Origin: RGIG8050 sp045588915
GTDB taxonomy: Bacteria; Bacillota; Clostridia; Christensenellales; UBA1242
Assembly: GCA_045588915.1 (NCBI GenBank)
Contig: JAZNFA010000009.1
Coordinates: 30,975 to 94,974, forward strand
Direction: 5' to 3'
Length of the DNA stretch: 64,000 bases
Shown here: piece after piece, positions 22,978-30,863 of the stretch
How positions within the stretch are numbered: position 1 is the stretch's first letter
How the letters are laid out: every line of letters starts with the position of its first letter
Notes under the pieces: generated by a model
Seen by the model: the letters and a program-made list of their open reading frames with translations, nothing else
The model's database searches: none
Told to the model about the DNA's origin: nothing
Program-made: the position numbers and the translations under genes

Positions 22978-24354
22978 TTATTTGACAAATGATTTGATGA
23001 GTTTGGTTTTGCTTTTGGTATATGGTTGATAACGTAATGGTAAATCTAACCACGTTTTTTTGTCAACGATGGATTTGATGTGCGAGAACGTTTCAAAGCC
23101 TGTTTTGCCGTGGTAACTTCCGATGCCACTGTGCTTTAAGCCACCAAACGGCATCGCTGATGTTGCTAAGTGAATAATACAATCATTCACACAGCCACCA
23201 CCAAAGTCGCACGTTGTCAGGGCTTTGTCAATACGGCGTTGGTTAGATGAAAAAATGTAGAAAGCTAACGGGTGGTGATATTGGTTAATAATTTGTAAAG
23301 CTTCATCAAAATTGTCAAAAGTTACAATTGGTAAGATTGGACCAAATATTTCTTCTTGCATCGCTGGACTGTCGAAAGTTGCTTCCAATAATGTCGGTTC
23401 GATTTTTAAAGTTTGGGTATTGAAGCGACCACCAAAAATTAAATTGTCATCTGTAATTAAATTTTTGGATGCGTCAAATTGTTTTTGGTTAATCATTTTA
23501 GGGTAGTCTGGATTGCGAAGGGGTGATACTGAATATTGCAAAACAATCTGACGTTGTATTTCGTGAATAAGTTGAGCTTTAATCGAACTGTGGCAAAGTA
23601 AATAATCAGGAGCTACACAAGTTTGTCCACAATTTAAAAATTTGCCGAAAACAATGCGTTTTGCTGCCAATTTAATATTGGCTGTTTCGTCAACAAGACA
23701 GGGACTTTTGCCGCCGAGTTCCAAAGTAACCGATGTGAAATTTTCTGCGGCTTTTTGCATAACAATCTTACCTACACGCGTACTGCCGGTGAAGAAAATA
23801 TGGTCAAAGTCTAAATCAAGCAAGAACGAACATTCTTCACGTCCACCAAGGACAGTTAAGACTTCATTTTGCGTGAATGTCATTTTTATCAGTTTTTGGA
23901 TAATGGCACTAACGTGGGGCGAGTGTTCGCTGGGTTTTAAAACAATACAGTTTCCAGCTGCAATCGCGTCAACCAATGGTTCGATAGATAACATAAATGG
24001 ATAGTTCCATGGACTGATAATCAAAACTTGACCTTTGGGACAAGGTAAGCGAAATGACTTAGCAGGAAATTGAGCCAAAGGTGTTGCCACTTTTTTGGGT
24101 TTAGCAAAACGTTTAACGTGTTTCTTCATATATGAAATTTCGCTGAGTACCATTCCGATTTCTGTCATATAACTTTCGGTTGCGCTTTTGTTTAAATCAA
24201 GATAGAGCGCTGCACAAATTTCATCTTGTAATTTAACAATGTTTTGATAAAGGTCTCGTAATTTTTGAACACGATAATTTGGGTTTCTTAATTGGCAGTT
24301 AAGCATATTTTTACGTTGTTCGATGTAAGCATTATAAATCAATTCGTTATCCAT
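22978..24354 (-). CDS. Aldehyde dehydrogenase, class 3-like (fatty aldehyde type)
   Basis: 458 residues, the short ALDH3 length. Catalytic motifs: VTLELGGKSPCLVD (general base Glu), CGQTCVAPDYLL (nucleophile Cys, about residue 243), with ISPWNYPFMLSIEPLVDAIAAGN and FTGSTRVGK for NAD(P) binding, and EEIFGPILPIVTF near the C-terminus. ALDH3 enzymes oxidise medium- and long-chain aldehydes. The start overlaps the Fe-ADH stop by 8 bases, so the two are coupled. Confidence 0.93.
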   Translation of the reverse strand: MDNELIYNAYIEQRKNMLNCQLRNPNYRVQKLRDLYQNIVKLQDEICAALYLDLNKSATESYMTEIGMVLSEISYMKKHVKRFAKPKKVATPLAQFPAKSFRLPCPKGQVLIISPWNYPFMLSIEPLVDAIAAGNCIVLKPSEHSPHVSAIIQKLIKMTFTQNEVLTVLGGREECSFLLDLDFDHIFFTGSTRVGKIVMQKAAENFTSVTLELGGKSPCLVDETANIKLAAKRIVFGKFLNCGQTCVAPDYLLCHSSIKAQLIHEIQRQIVLQYSVSPLRNPDYPKMINQKQFDASKNLITDDNLIFGGRFNTQTLKIEPTLLEATFDSPAMQEEIFGPILPIVTFDNFDEALQIINQYHHPLAFYIFSSNQRRIDKALTTCDFGGGCVNDCIIHLATSAMPFGGLKHSGIGSYHGKTGFETFSHIKSIVDKKTWLDLPLRYQPYTKSKTKLIKSFVK

Positions 24355-25549
24355 TTTTGACCTCCTGATAAATTTCAGTTAGTTCTTTGGTCGTCCAAAG
24401 TACTGGGACAGGGTAAAGTGGGTTAGCTTCTTTTTCTGCTGTTTTGGCAAGCATTGGTATATCGTGGTTTTTGATTTCCGGTATCTTGGTTGGAATATTC
24501 ATTGCTTGGTTCATATCTTCAATTGTTTGAATAAATAATTTTGCACCGACTTCATAAGATGTTGTACGGTCAAAAAGACGAGCTTTAACGCCAAGTTTCC
24601 ACAGTTTTCGATAGATCTTGCGGCCAAACTTTCTTAAAACATAAGGAAGAATTACTGCGTTAGCGAGACCATGAGGAATGTTATATTTCCCACCCAGTGA
24701 ATGTGCGACGGCGTGAACGTAACCGACATAACTTTGAGTAAAGGCAATGCCAGCATAATAAGCTGCGTTGAGCATTTTGGAACGCGCTGCAATGTTTGTT
24801 CCGTCTTGATAAGCAACGGGTAAGTAACGGAAAATAATCTGTACTGCTTGTTCGGCATAAGAGCGTGTTTTTTTGGTTGTACTACGCCCAATATAAGCTT
24901 CAACTGCATGTGTCAGCGCATCCATACCTGTGGTGGCTGTTATATGTTGTGGCAGTCCAATAGTTAATTGTGGCAGTAATGCTGCGTAACTGGGAATCAG
25001 TGGGAAGTCGTTAATTGCATATTTATGACGTGTATTACTGTCGGTTATTACGGCAGCCAAGGTAGTTTCACTGCCGGTACCAGCAGTTGTTGGAATTGCA
25101 ATCAATAAAGGAATTTTTTTGCCAACTTTTAAAATGCCTTTCATTTTGGTTAAGCTTTTTTTTGGACGTGCAATACGTGCTCCTGTTGCTTTTGCGCAAT
25201 CCATAACCGAGCCACCACCAAAAGCGATAATACAATCGCATTCGTTATCTTGATAGAGTTGTACTGCAGCGGCAACATTATCTGTAGTCGGATTAGGTAC
25301 AGTTTCATCATAGACAGTTAATTTCAGCTTTTGTTCGAGAATAGCATTTTCTAAACTTTGTGTCAGTTGCAAATTACGGATAGAACGGTCGGTAACTAAT
25401 AACACGCTGTTCTTTTCGTGTTGTTGTAAAATGTTGACAATTTCTTGGTTCGATTTTAATAATGTGGGTTCACGGTAAGGTAGTAATGGTAAAATCGTAC
25501 GAAAAATTGTTTGATAAGTTCGACAATAAATTTTCTTTAATAAATTCAT
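24347..25549 (-). CDS. Iron-containing alcohol dehydrogenase
   Basis: 400 residues. NAD-binding GGGSVMDCAKATGA (about residues 96-109), then TTAGTGSETT. Metal ligands lie in TGMDALTHAVEAYIG (Asp, His) and YVGYVHAVAHSLGGKYNIPHGLANAV (His residues). Reversibly reduces aldehydes. First gene of the minus-strand operon, with GGAGG 6 bases before its ATG and a short inverted repeat AGTCT-N10-AGACT just upstream of that site. Chain-length specificity cannot be read from the sequence; pairing with an ALDH3 and a YhhN protein suggests fatty aldehydes. Confidence 0.92.
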   Translation of the reverse strand: MNLLKKIYCRTYQTIFRTILPLLPYREPTLLKSNQEIVNILQQHEKNSVLLVTDRSIRNLQLTQSLENAILEQKLKLTVYDETVPNPTTDNVAAAVQLYQDNECDCIIAFGGGSVMDCAKATGARIARPKKSLTKMKGILKVGKKIPLLIAIPTTAGTGSETTLAAVITDSNTRHKYAINDFPLIPSYAALLPQLTIGLPQHITATTGMDALTHAVEAYIGRSTTKKTRSYAEQAVQIIFRYLPVAYQDGTNIAARSKMLNAAYYAGIAFTQSYVGYVHAVAHSLGGKYNIPHGLANAVILPYVLRKFGRKIYRKLWKLGVKARLFDRTTSYEVGAKLFIQTIEDMNQAMNIPTKIPEIKNHDIPMLAKTAEKEANPLYPVPVLWTTKELTEIYQEVKNG

Positions 25550-25593
25550 CTTTATCCTCCAGTCTGTATAAATTTAGACTACCACGAAAATTG

Positions 25594-25622
25594 TTGATAT
25601 AGCAATAATTTTATTCTATGCT
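25594..25622 (+). promoter_or_regulatory. Promoter of yigZ (leaderless type)
   Basis: TTGATA (25594-25599), 17 bases, TATGCT (25617-25622), then 6 bases to ATG at 25629. Confidence 0.75.
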
Positions 25623-25628
25623 TAATTG

Positions 25629-26246
25629 ATGAGTGATTTTAGAACTTTGCCAGATGGAATGTTTCAACAAACTTATGTTGTACAAAAATCACGATTTATT
25701 GCATTTGCGAAACGTGTGCGAAATACCGAAGAAGCGCAAACTTTTTTAAAAAGTGTAGCATTACCAGATGCGACACATCATTGTTATGCGTATATTACAA
25801 CCGATGGACAAAAATCGACCGATAATGGAGAACCTGCAGGGACAGCTGGTATCCCGATTTTACAAGCTATCAAACAAAAACAACTAAATAATGTTGCTGT
25901 GGCTGTTGAACGTTATTTTGGGGGAGTTAAATTAGGAACAGGTGGTTTGGCACGTGCTTATGCGCAGGCGGCTAGTCAAGTTTTAGAGAGTATTACTCCT
26001 GTCTTTATGCGTGAATGTGTTATTTTTAAATTTGCGACATACTATGAACAACAAAATTTAATGCGCAAATTGGTTGCTCAATACGGTAAGGAAATAATGG
26101 TTGATTATGCAGAATTAATCCGTTGGCAAGTTGCGATACCTGTTAATGAACAGAAAGTTTTTATAACTCAATTAACAGAGTTATTTCACGATGTTCAATT
26201 TGAGATACAAGAAAATCGGGTCTGGGTAGAATTTCAAGATTGCTAG
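25629..26246 (+). CDS. yigZ: YigZ/IMPACT-family protein
   Basis: 205 residues. The N-terminal IMPACT domain shows KSRFIAFAKRV, DATHHCYAYI, STDNGEPAGTAGIPILQAI and VVERYFGG-type AVERYFGGVKLGTGGLARAYAQAA, which are diagnostic. The C-terminal half is the DUF1949 ferredoxin-like domain. Bacterial members are poorly characterised; yeast YIH1 and mammalian IMPACT regulate GCN2. The ATG at 25629 is preferred over a TTG one codon earlier because of the promoter spacing. Confidence 0.93.
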   Translation: MSDFRTLPDGMFQQTYVVQKSRFIAFAKRVRNTEEAQTFLKSVALPDATHHCYAYITTDGQKSTDNGEPAGTAGIPILQAIKQKQLNNVAVAVERYFGGVKLGTGGLARAYAQAASQVLESITPVFMRECVIFKFATYYEQQNLMRKLVAQYGKEIMVDYAELIRWQVAIPVNEQKVFITQLTELFHDVQFEIQENRVWVEFQDC

Positions 26247-26261
26247 CATATTCATTATGAT

Positions 26262-27146
26262 ATGGAAGCTTTACGGATGATCTTGCCAGAAAAGGTGCAA
26301 GCTGCTTTGGAACGTTTACCTTTGGCTCAAGTTTACGAATTGCGTTTACGGGCAAATGCGCCAATGGTTGTCTGTATTGATGGGCATAATTTTCAATTAT
26401 CCACGGTGAATGTAAGTTGCGAAGATTTAGAAAACATTATACATAAAGCGGCGGAATATGCCATCTATGCTGTATTAGACCAAATGGTCAAAGGTTTTAT
26501 CACAATTCGTGGTGGGGTAAGAATTGGTATTGCTGGTGAGTTGGTGATGCAAAATGGCAAAGTCAGTGCTGTTAAGAATTTATCCTCCTTGTGTATTCGT
26601 GTTCCACATGAAATTAAAAATTGTGCGCAATCAATATTGCCGTATGTTTTTGTTGCACAGCATCCAGTTTCGACTTTAATTATTGCGCCACCAGGAGCAG
26701 GGAAAACAACAATGTTGCGTGATTTAGCGCGACAAATCGGTAATCAGTTTTCGGCGTTAAATACACTAATTCTGGATGAGCGTGGTGAGTTGGCAGCTTG
26801 TTATTTAGGGGAAAGACAATTAGATGTTGGACAGAATGCAGATGTCATTACCGGTGGAACAAAAGCTTATGGTTTTGATAATGGAATTCGTAGCTTACGA
26901 CCTGATGTAATTATTACCGATGAAATTGCAACGTGTGAAGATGTTGCAATGTTGCAACGTGCTGTACGGAGTGGAGTGGTTGTGATTGCCAGTGTCCACG
27001 CAGCAAATTTGGATGATGTACTGACCAAGCCGGAGATAGGTTTGTTGCTAACTCAACAGATATTTGAACGTTATGTTGTTTTGCAAGGTGGTGAACAAGT
27101 CGGTCGTGTTGTTGGTATTTTTGGTCGGGGGTTGCAACCATTGTGA
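26262..27146 (+). CDS. spoIIIAA: Stage III sporulation protein AA (ATPase)
   Basis: 294 residues, secretion-ATPase-like. It powers the SpoIIIA-SpoIIQ feeding-tube complex in the mother cell. Walker A is APPGAGKTTMLRDLARQ (about residues 143-159), Walker B-like LILDERGELAA, and DVIITDEIATCED follows. YAVLDQMVKGFITIRGGVRIGIAGE is the conserved N-terminal segment. First gene of the eight-gene operon; it overlaps spoIIIAB by 4 bases. A clear sigma-E box was not found in front of it: TATGAT directly abuts the first ATG, so the start or promoter assignment is less certain than the gene. Confidence 0.95.
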   Translation: MEALRMILPEKVQAALERLPLAQVYELRLRANAPMVVCIDGHNFQLSTVNVSCEDLENIIHKAAEYAIYAVLDQMVKGFITIRGGVRIGIAGELVMQNGKVSAVKNLSSLCIRVPHEIKNCAQSILPYVFVAQHPVSTLIIAPPGAGKTTMLRDLARQIGNQFSALNTLILDERGELAACYLGERQLDVGQNADVITGGTKAYGFDNGIRSLRPDVIITDEIATCEDVAMLQRAVRSGVVVIASVHAANLDDVLTKPEIGLLLTQQIFERYVVLQGGEQVGRVVGIFGRGLQPL

Positions 27147-27619
27147 AATTATGGATGGCTGCTGGTTGGTTTTTAGCCTGTGTTTTGGTTGGTTGTGGAA
27201 TTTACCGACAGCAATGGAATAAGGTTCGTGCTTATACACAATGGGTAAATTTTTGTGATCATTTGCATCAAGCGATCGGTTTTGCTATGCAACCATTACC
27301 TTATGTAATTGCTGATTATGTACCAATCAGTCGTGGAGAGTGTCGTTTGAGTTTGTTGAATTATTTGGAATGTTTGCAAAAAAAGGTCGATTTAAATCGT
27401 GAGCGTTGTCAGAAATTAGTTAATGATGAAAGCATCGCAGAATTTTTATATCAACTAGGGCGAACTGGACGTGAAACAGAACAAGAAAAAATTTGTGCAA
27501 TACGTACAATTCTTGTCGCTAAAAAAAATCAAGCAGAGCATAACTTGAAAGTTAAAGCGTCTATTATGTTGAAACTTTTAATAATAATTGGTATCGCAGG
27601 AGGAATTTTATGGATGTAG
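27143..27619 (+). CDS. spoIIIAB: Stage III sporulation protein AB
   Basis: 158 residues. An N-terminal membrane segment (about 3-20), a helical region with LNYLECLQKKVD and LYQLGRTGRETEQEKI (the latter is typical of SpoIIIAB, resembling GspF), and a C-terminal membrane helix LLIIIGIAGGILWM. GTG start in the GTGA overlap with spoIIIAA. It overlaps spoIIIAC by 10 bases. Confidence 0.9.
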   Translation: MKLWMAAGWFLACVLVGCGIYRQQWNKVRAYTQWVNFCDHLHQAIGFAMQPLPYVIADYVPISRGECRLSLLNYLECLQKKVDLNRERCQKLVNDESIAEFLYQLGRTGRETEQEKICAIRTILVAKKNQAEHNLKVKASIMLKLLIIIGIAGGILWM

Positions 27620-27807
27620 AAATAATTTTTAAAATTGCGGCAATTGGAATTTTAGCAGCAGTTGTATGTACTATTTTGAAACAAGCAGGACGTGAAGAAA
27701 TTGCGACGTTTGTTTCTTTAGCTTCCGTTGTGATTTGTTTGGTGATGATTCTTTCTATGATTAGTGATTTGTTTAATTCAATTCGCTCGCTGTTTGCTTT
27801 GTATTAA
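27610..27807 (+). CDS. spoIIIAC: Stage III sporulation protein AC
   Basis: 65 residues, two membrane helices, the usual tiny size. GRE in KQAGREEIATFVSLASVVI is the conserved loop. GGAGG precedes the ATG. Membrane component of the SpoIIIA channel. Confidence 0.92.
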   Translation: MDVEIIFKIAAIGILAAVVCTILKQAGREEIATFVSLASVVICLVMILSMISDLFNSIRSLFALY

Positions 27808-27816
27808 GGAGGCTAT

Positions 27817-28203
27817 TTGGATTTAACCAAAATGATTGTGATTGGGATGGCTAGTGCACTGGGCGTGTTGTTATTGCGACAGGTCAAACCTGAACTTGCT
27901 GTTATTGTTGGTTTAGTTGGTACAATTTTGATTTTTTTAATGGTTGTGTCTGGGCTAACCGAAATTGTGAGTAGTATCAATGGTATTGTAGCGCAAACAG
28001 GTTTAGCCACTCAGTTATTTGCTAGCATCCTGAAAATTGTTGGGATTGGTTATTTGTGTGAAATTGCCGCTAGTATTTGCCAGGAATCGGGGGCAAAGAC
28101 CGTAGCCGATATGGTAATTTTGGGCGGCAAAATTATTATTATGGTATTGGCAATTCCCATTATACAATCATTAGTTGATGTTGTTTTGGGAGTGTTGCCA
28201 TAA
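27817..28203 (+). CDS. spoIIIAD: Stage III sporulation protein AD
   Basis: 128 residues, four hydrophobic segments, SpoIIIAC/AD family (LRQVKPELAVIVGLVGT). The TTG start is set by a perfect AAGGAGG 5 bases upstream and gives MDLTKMIVIG, matching the family; an ATG five codons later would be poorly spaced. It overlaps spoIIIAE by one base. Confidence 0.92.
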   Translation: MDLTKMIVIGMASALGVLLLRQVKPELAVIVGLVGTILIFLMVVSGLTEIVSSINGIVAQTGLATQLFASILKIVGIGYLCEIAASICQESGAKTVADMVILGGKIIIMVLAIPIIQSLVDVVLGVLP

Positions 28204-29258
28204 TGAATGAAAGTGAATTATCGCAAGCTGTTAATGATACTTTAGCAAAGTTGGATTTTGGCGATTTAGCTAATCTGAGCGTTTTCGGTGGTAAAGATTT
28301 CTGGACGGTTTTGGGACAGATTTTGTCTGGTGAGTACTTTAAACAATATCCCGACGTATTTAGTGGAATCTGGGCTTTACTGGGGGATGTAGTTTTAGCC
28401 GTATTACCATTGGTTGTTTTAGTTGTTGCCATTACTATTTTGTGTGGGTTTGTTGGTACGGCTAAAAAAGATGGGATTGGTAATTTGGTTTTTTTTGTGG
28501 CGTATGCGGCCGTAGTGTTGATTGTTGTCGGCAGTGTTTCTGACTTAATCAAAATGGTGGGGAATACTTTAGATTTGATTAAAACTCAGGTCGATTTAGT
28601 TTTCCCGATTATTTTAACACTAATGGTGGCCGGTGGTGCTTCGACAAGTGCAGGGATTTATCAACCTGGTGTTGCAATCTTATCCAGTGGAATTATACAA
28701 ATTTTTACTTGGGTAGTAATGCCAATTTTTGTTGTGAGTATGGCTTTCTCGGTAGTATCTCACTTAGCACCACAAACAAAGTTGGATAAATTTGTCAGTT
28801 TTTTTAACGCATTGTTTAAGTGGATTGTGGGAATGTGCTTTACGATTTTTTTATCATTTATGGCAATTCAAGGAATTACGGCAGGAAGTTTTGATAGCAT
28901 TTCAATTCGTGCAACGAAAATGACTGTTTCTGGCTACGTGCCGATTGTTGGTAGTTATATGTCACAAGGTTTTGATTTAATTATGGCAAGTGCTGTGTTG
29001 ATTAAAAATGCCGTTGGTTTGTCTGGAATACTGCTCTTATTAGGATTAGTTTTGATGCCGATTGTTAAAATTATTGTTTTCTCGTTAGCACTTAAATTGA
29101 CAGCTGCTGTCACCCAACCGATTGGCGATAGTCGGATTAGCAATTTCTTAACTACTGTGAACAAAAGCTTTGGTATGTTGATAGCTTGTTTGTTAGGCGT
29201 GGCTTTTATGTATTTAGTGATTTTGGCATTATTTATTATGACAGGGAATGTAATATAG
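28203..29258 (+). CDS. spoIIIAE: Stage III sporulation protein AE
   Basis: 351 residues, polytopic membrane protein with about eight helices. LDLIKTQVDLVFPIILTLM and VNKSFGMLIACLLGVAFMYL are typical of the family, which is thought to form or gate the SpoIIIA channel. The N-terminal hydrophilic part is short and no cleavable signal is obvious, unlike some homologues. Confidence 0.92.
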   Translation: MNESELSQAVNDTLAKLDFGDLANLSVFGGKDFWTVLGQILSGEYFKQYPDVFSGIWALLGDVVLAVLPLVVLVVAITILCGFVGTAKKDGIGNLVFFVAYAAVVLIVVGSVSDLIKMVGNTLDLIKTQVDLVFPIILTLMVAGGASTSAGIYQPGVAILSSGIIQIFTWVVMPIFVVSMAFSVVSHLAPQTKLDKFVSFFNALFKWIVGMCFTIFLSFMAIQGITAGSFDSISIRATKMTVSGYVPIVGSYMSQGFDLIMASAVLIKNAVGLSGILLLLGLVLMPIVKIIVFSLALKLTAAVTQPIGDSRISNFLTTVNKSFGMLIACLLGVAFMYLVILALFIMTGNVI

Positions 29259-29259
29259 T

Positions 29260-29649
29260 ATGACGGCTTGGTTAGCGAGTATTGTTGGCGTTGTTGTGAT
29301 TGGGGTAATTCTTGAATTATTGATTCAGGGACGACGCTTGGAACATTTTGTTCGTTCGATTTATGCCTTTATTGTTTTGTTTGTGATAGTTTCTCCTTTG
29401 CCCAATTTATTAAAATCTGATTGGTGGACGACTGAACCAGTTGCAACAATCAATACGGAACTAGCTGATAATATAACACAACAAAGTAGGCAGCTACAGG
29501 TTAGTCAGATTTTAAAATCTTTAGGTTATCAAGAAGCAATAGTGACTTTGGTTGATAATGTTGTTTATGTGAATTTGGGAATTGTTGTGGATGCAAATCG
29601 CTTAAATGAATTACATCAAGCTTTGGGAGAGGGGGTTGTTATTGTATGA
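29260..29649 (+). CDS. spoIIIAF: Stage III sporulation protein AF
   Basis: 129 residues: two N-terminal membrane helices (about 1-20 and 33-50, ending VIVSPLPNLLKSD) and a soluble C-terminal domain with a ring-building-motif-like alternation of strands. It overlaps spoIIIAG by 4 bases. Confidence 0.88.
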   Translation: MTAWLASIVGVVVIGVILELLIQGRRLEHFVRSIYAFIVLFVIVSPLPNLLKSDWWTTEPVATINTELADNITQQSRQLQVSQILKSLGYQEAIVTLVDNVVYVNLGIVVDANRLNELHQALGEGVVIV

Positions 29650-30176
29650 AAAAAATATGGGAAAAAATAAAAAAAATTAAGCATTGGGAAATTTATGCTG
29701 CCGTCATTGTTGTTGTGATTATGTTAGTAATTTATTTATCGAGTTTAAGTGGAAATAAGTCATCAAAACAATCACCAACAGAGACGATTGTAACAAATGA
29801 CAATGGTAGTTATGCAGGACAGTTGGAAACAAAATTAGAAAAAGTTTTAAGCTCTATTGCTGGTGCTGGAAATGTTGCTGTGATGGTGATGACCGATGGC
29901 GAGGGGACAGCAGAGTTGGCTTATGATGTACAAGAAAAATCAGTGAAGCAGGCAGGTATAAATGGACAAGAGACTGTGACAACCACTGTGGAAAAAACAG
30001 TTGTGATGAAAAATGGTAGTCCGATGATTTTGTGGACGAATCCACCAAAAATTATTGGAATCGTAGTGGTAGCAACTGGTGCAAATGATGCAGGTGTACG
30101 TTTGAATTTGTTACACGCCGTTCAAACAATTATTGGCGATAAAAATACACCGATTCAAATTATATCGGGAATTTAA
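29646..30176 (+). CDS. spoIIIAG: Stage III sporulation protein AG
   Basis: 176 residues. One membrane helix (about 16-35), then a ring-forming domain: LETKLEKVLSSIAGAGNVAVMVM and EKTVVMKNGSPMILWTNPP, then the IIGIVVVATGANDAGVRLNL segment. SpoIIIAG forms the large ring in the intermembrane space. The start is coupled to spoIIIAF. It is followed by a 68-base gap containing a sigma-E promoter. Confidence 0.93.
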   Translation: MKKIWEKIKKIKHWEIYAAVIVVVIMLVIYLSSLSGNKSSKQSPTETIVTNDNGSYAGQLETKLEKVLSSIAGAGNVAVMVMTDGEGTAELAYDVQEKSVKQAGINGQETVTTTVEKTVVMKNGSPMILWTNPPKIIGIVVVATGANDAGVRLNLLHAVQTIIGDKNTPIQIISGI

Positions 30177-30192
30177 TTTATTCAACTTTGTA

Positions 30193-30222
30193 GTCATATT
30201 CAAAAAAATCAATCCATATAAT
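30193..30222 (+). promoter_or_regulatory. Sigma-E promoter upstream of spoIIIAH
   Basis: GTCATATT (30193-30200), a 14-base spacer and CATATAAT (30215-30222) match the sigma-E consensus almost exactly. It would give spoIIIAH extra mother-cell transcription independent of the operon's first promoter. Confidence 0.8.
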
Positions 30223-30244
30223 ATAGACAAGGGGGAAACAATTT

Positions 30245-30811
30245 GTGGAAGTAGTAGCACAACAAACAAAAAAACATCAATTCAAAGGTAGAATGAAAAA
30301 TTTTTTTAGAACTTTTTTTAGTAAAAAAGTTCGTAAGATTGCTTTGATGACAGGCTTATTAGCCTTGTTGGTCGTAACGGGTTACTTAAATTTTACCTTA
30401 AACCAAAACGCTGTTAGTATCAATGCAGGTAGTAAAACTGAAACAAATATGTTTATTACCTTAAAAGAAAATCGCACAGATGCACGCTTGGCACAACAAT
30501 TAGTTTTGCAAGAAATTGTGGCAAACGCAAGTGCTAGTGCCGATGCTCGTCGTGAAGCAGAAGCAGCTTTGACAAATTTAGCTGCGACAATTGCTTTTGA
30601 AAACAATACTGAAAATTTAATTGCAGCACAATGTGGTTACGATGACGTTATTGTTAGCCGTAATGGTAATAAACTCAATGTCATTGTTAAAACAAATAGC
30701 GAAATTGGAAATGATAATTTACAAAAAATTATGAAAATTTTAGCTAATGCAATGGATAAAGAACGATTAGAGCCGGAAAACGGTGACGCACTTTATATTT
30801 CAATTATGTAA
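30245..30811 (+). CDS. spoIIIAH: Stage III sporulation protein AH
   Basis: 188 residues. Basic N-terminus, one membrane helix (about 32-53, IALMTGLLALLVVTGYLNFTL), a linker and the C-terminal ring-building YscJ-like domain that pairs with SpoIIQ across the septum (ANASADARREAEAALTNLA region, then GYDDVIVSRNGNKLNVIVKT). GTG start with AGGGGG about 10 bases upstream. Ends at a strong terminator. Confidence 0.93.
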   Translation: MEVVAQQTKKHQFKGRMKNFFRTFFSKKVRKIALMTGLLALLVVTGYLNFTLNQNAVSINAGSKTETNMFITLKENRTDARLAQQLVLQEIVANASASADARREAEAALTNLAATIAFENNTENLIAAQCGYDDVIVSRNGNKLNVIVKTNSEIGNDNLQKIMKILANAMDKERLEPENGDALYISIM

Positions 30812-30812
30812 G

Positions 30813-30836
30813 AAAAGGGCATCTTGCCCTTTTTTA
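30813..30836 (+). terminator. Terminator of the spoIIIA operon
   Basis: AAAAGGGCA-TCT-TGCCCTTTTTT, a short GC stem with a T-run. Confidence 0.85.
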
Positions 30837-30863
30837 TTTTGTGTTTTTGGCAATAATTAAAAT

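Noticed and set aside
26247..26262. Sigma-E promoter directly before spoIIIAA
   Set aside because: CATATT at 26248-26253 resembles a sigma-E -35, but a -10 at the required 14-base distance would fall inside the coding region and does not match.
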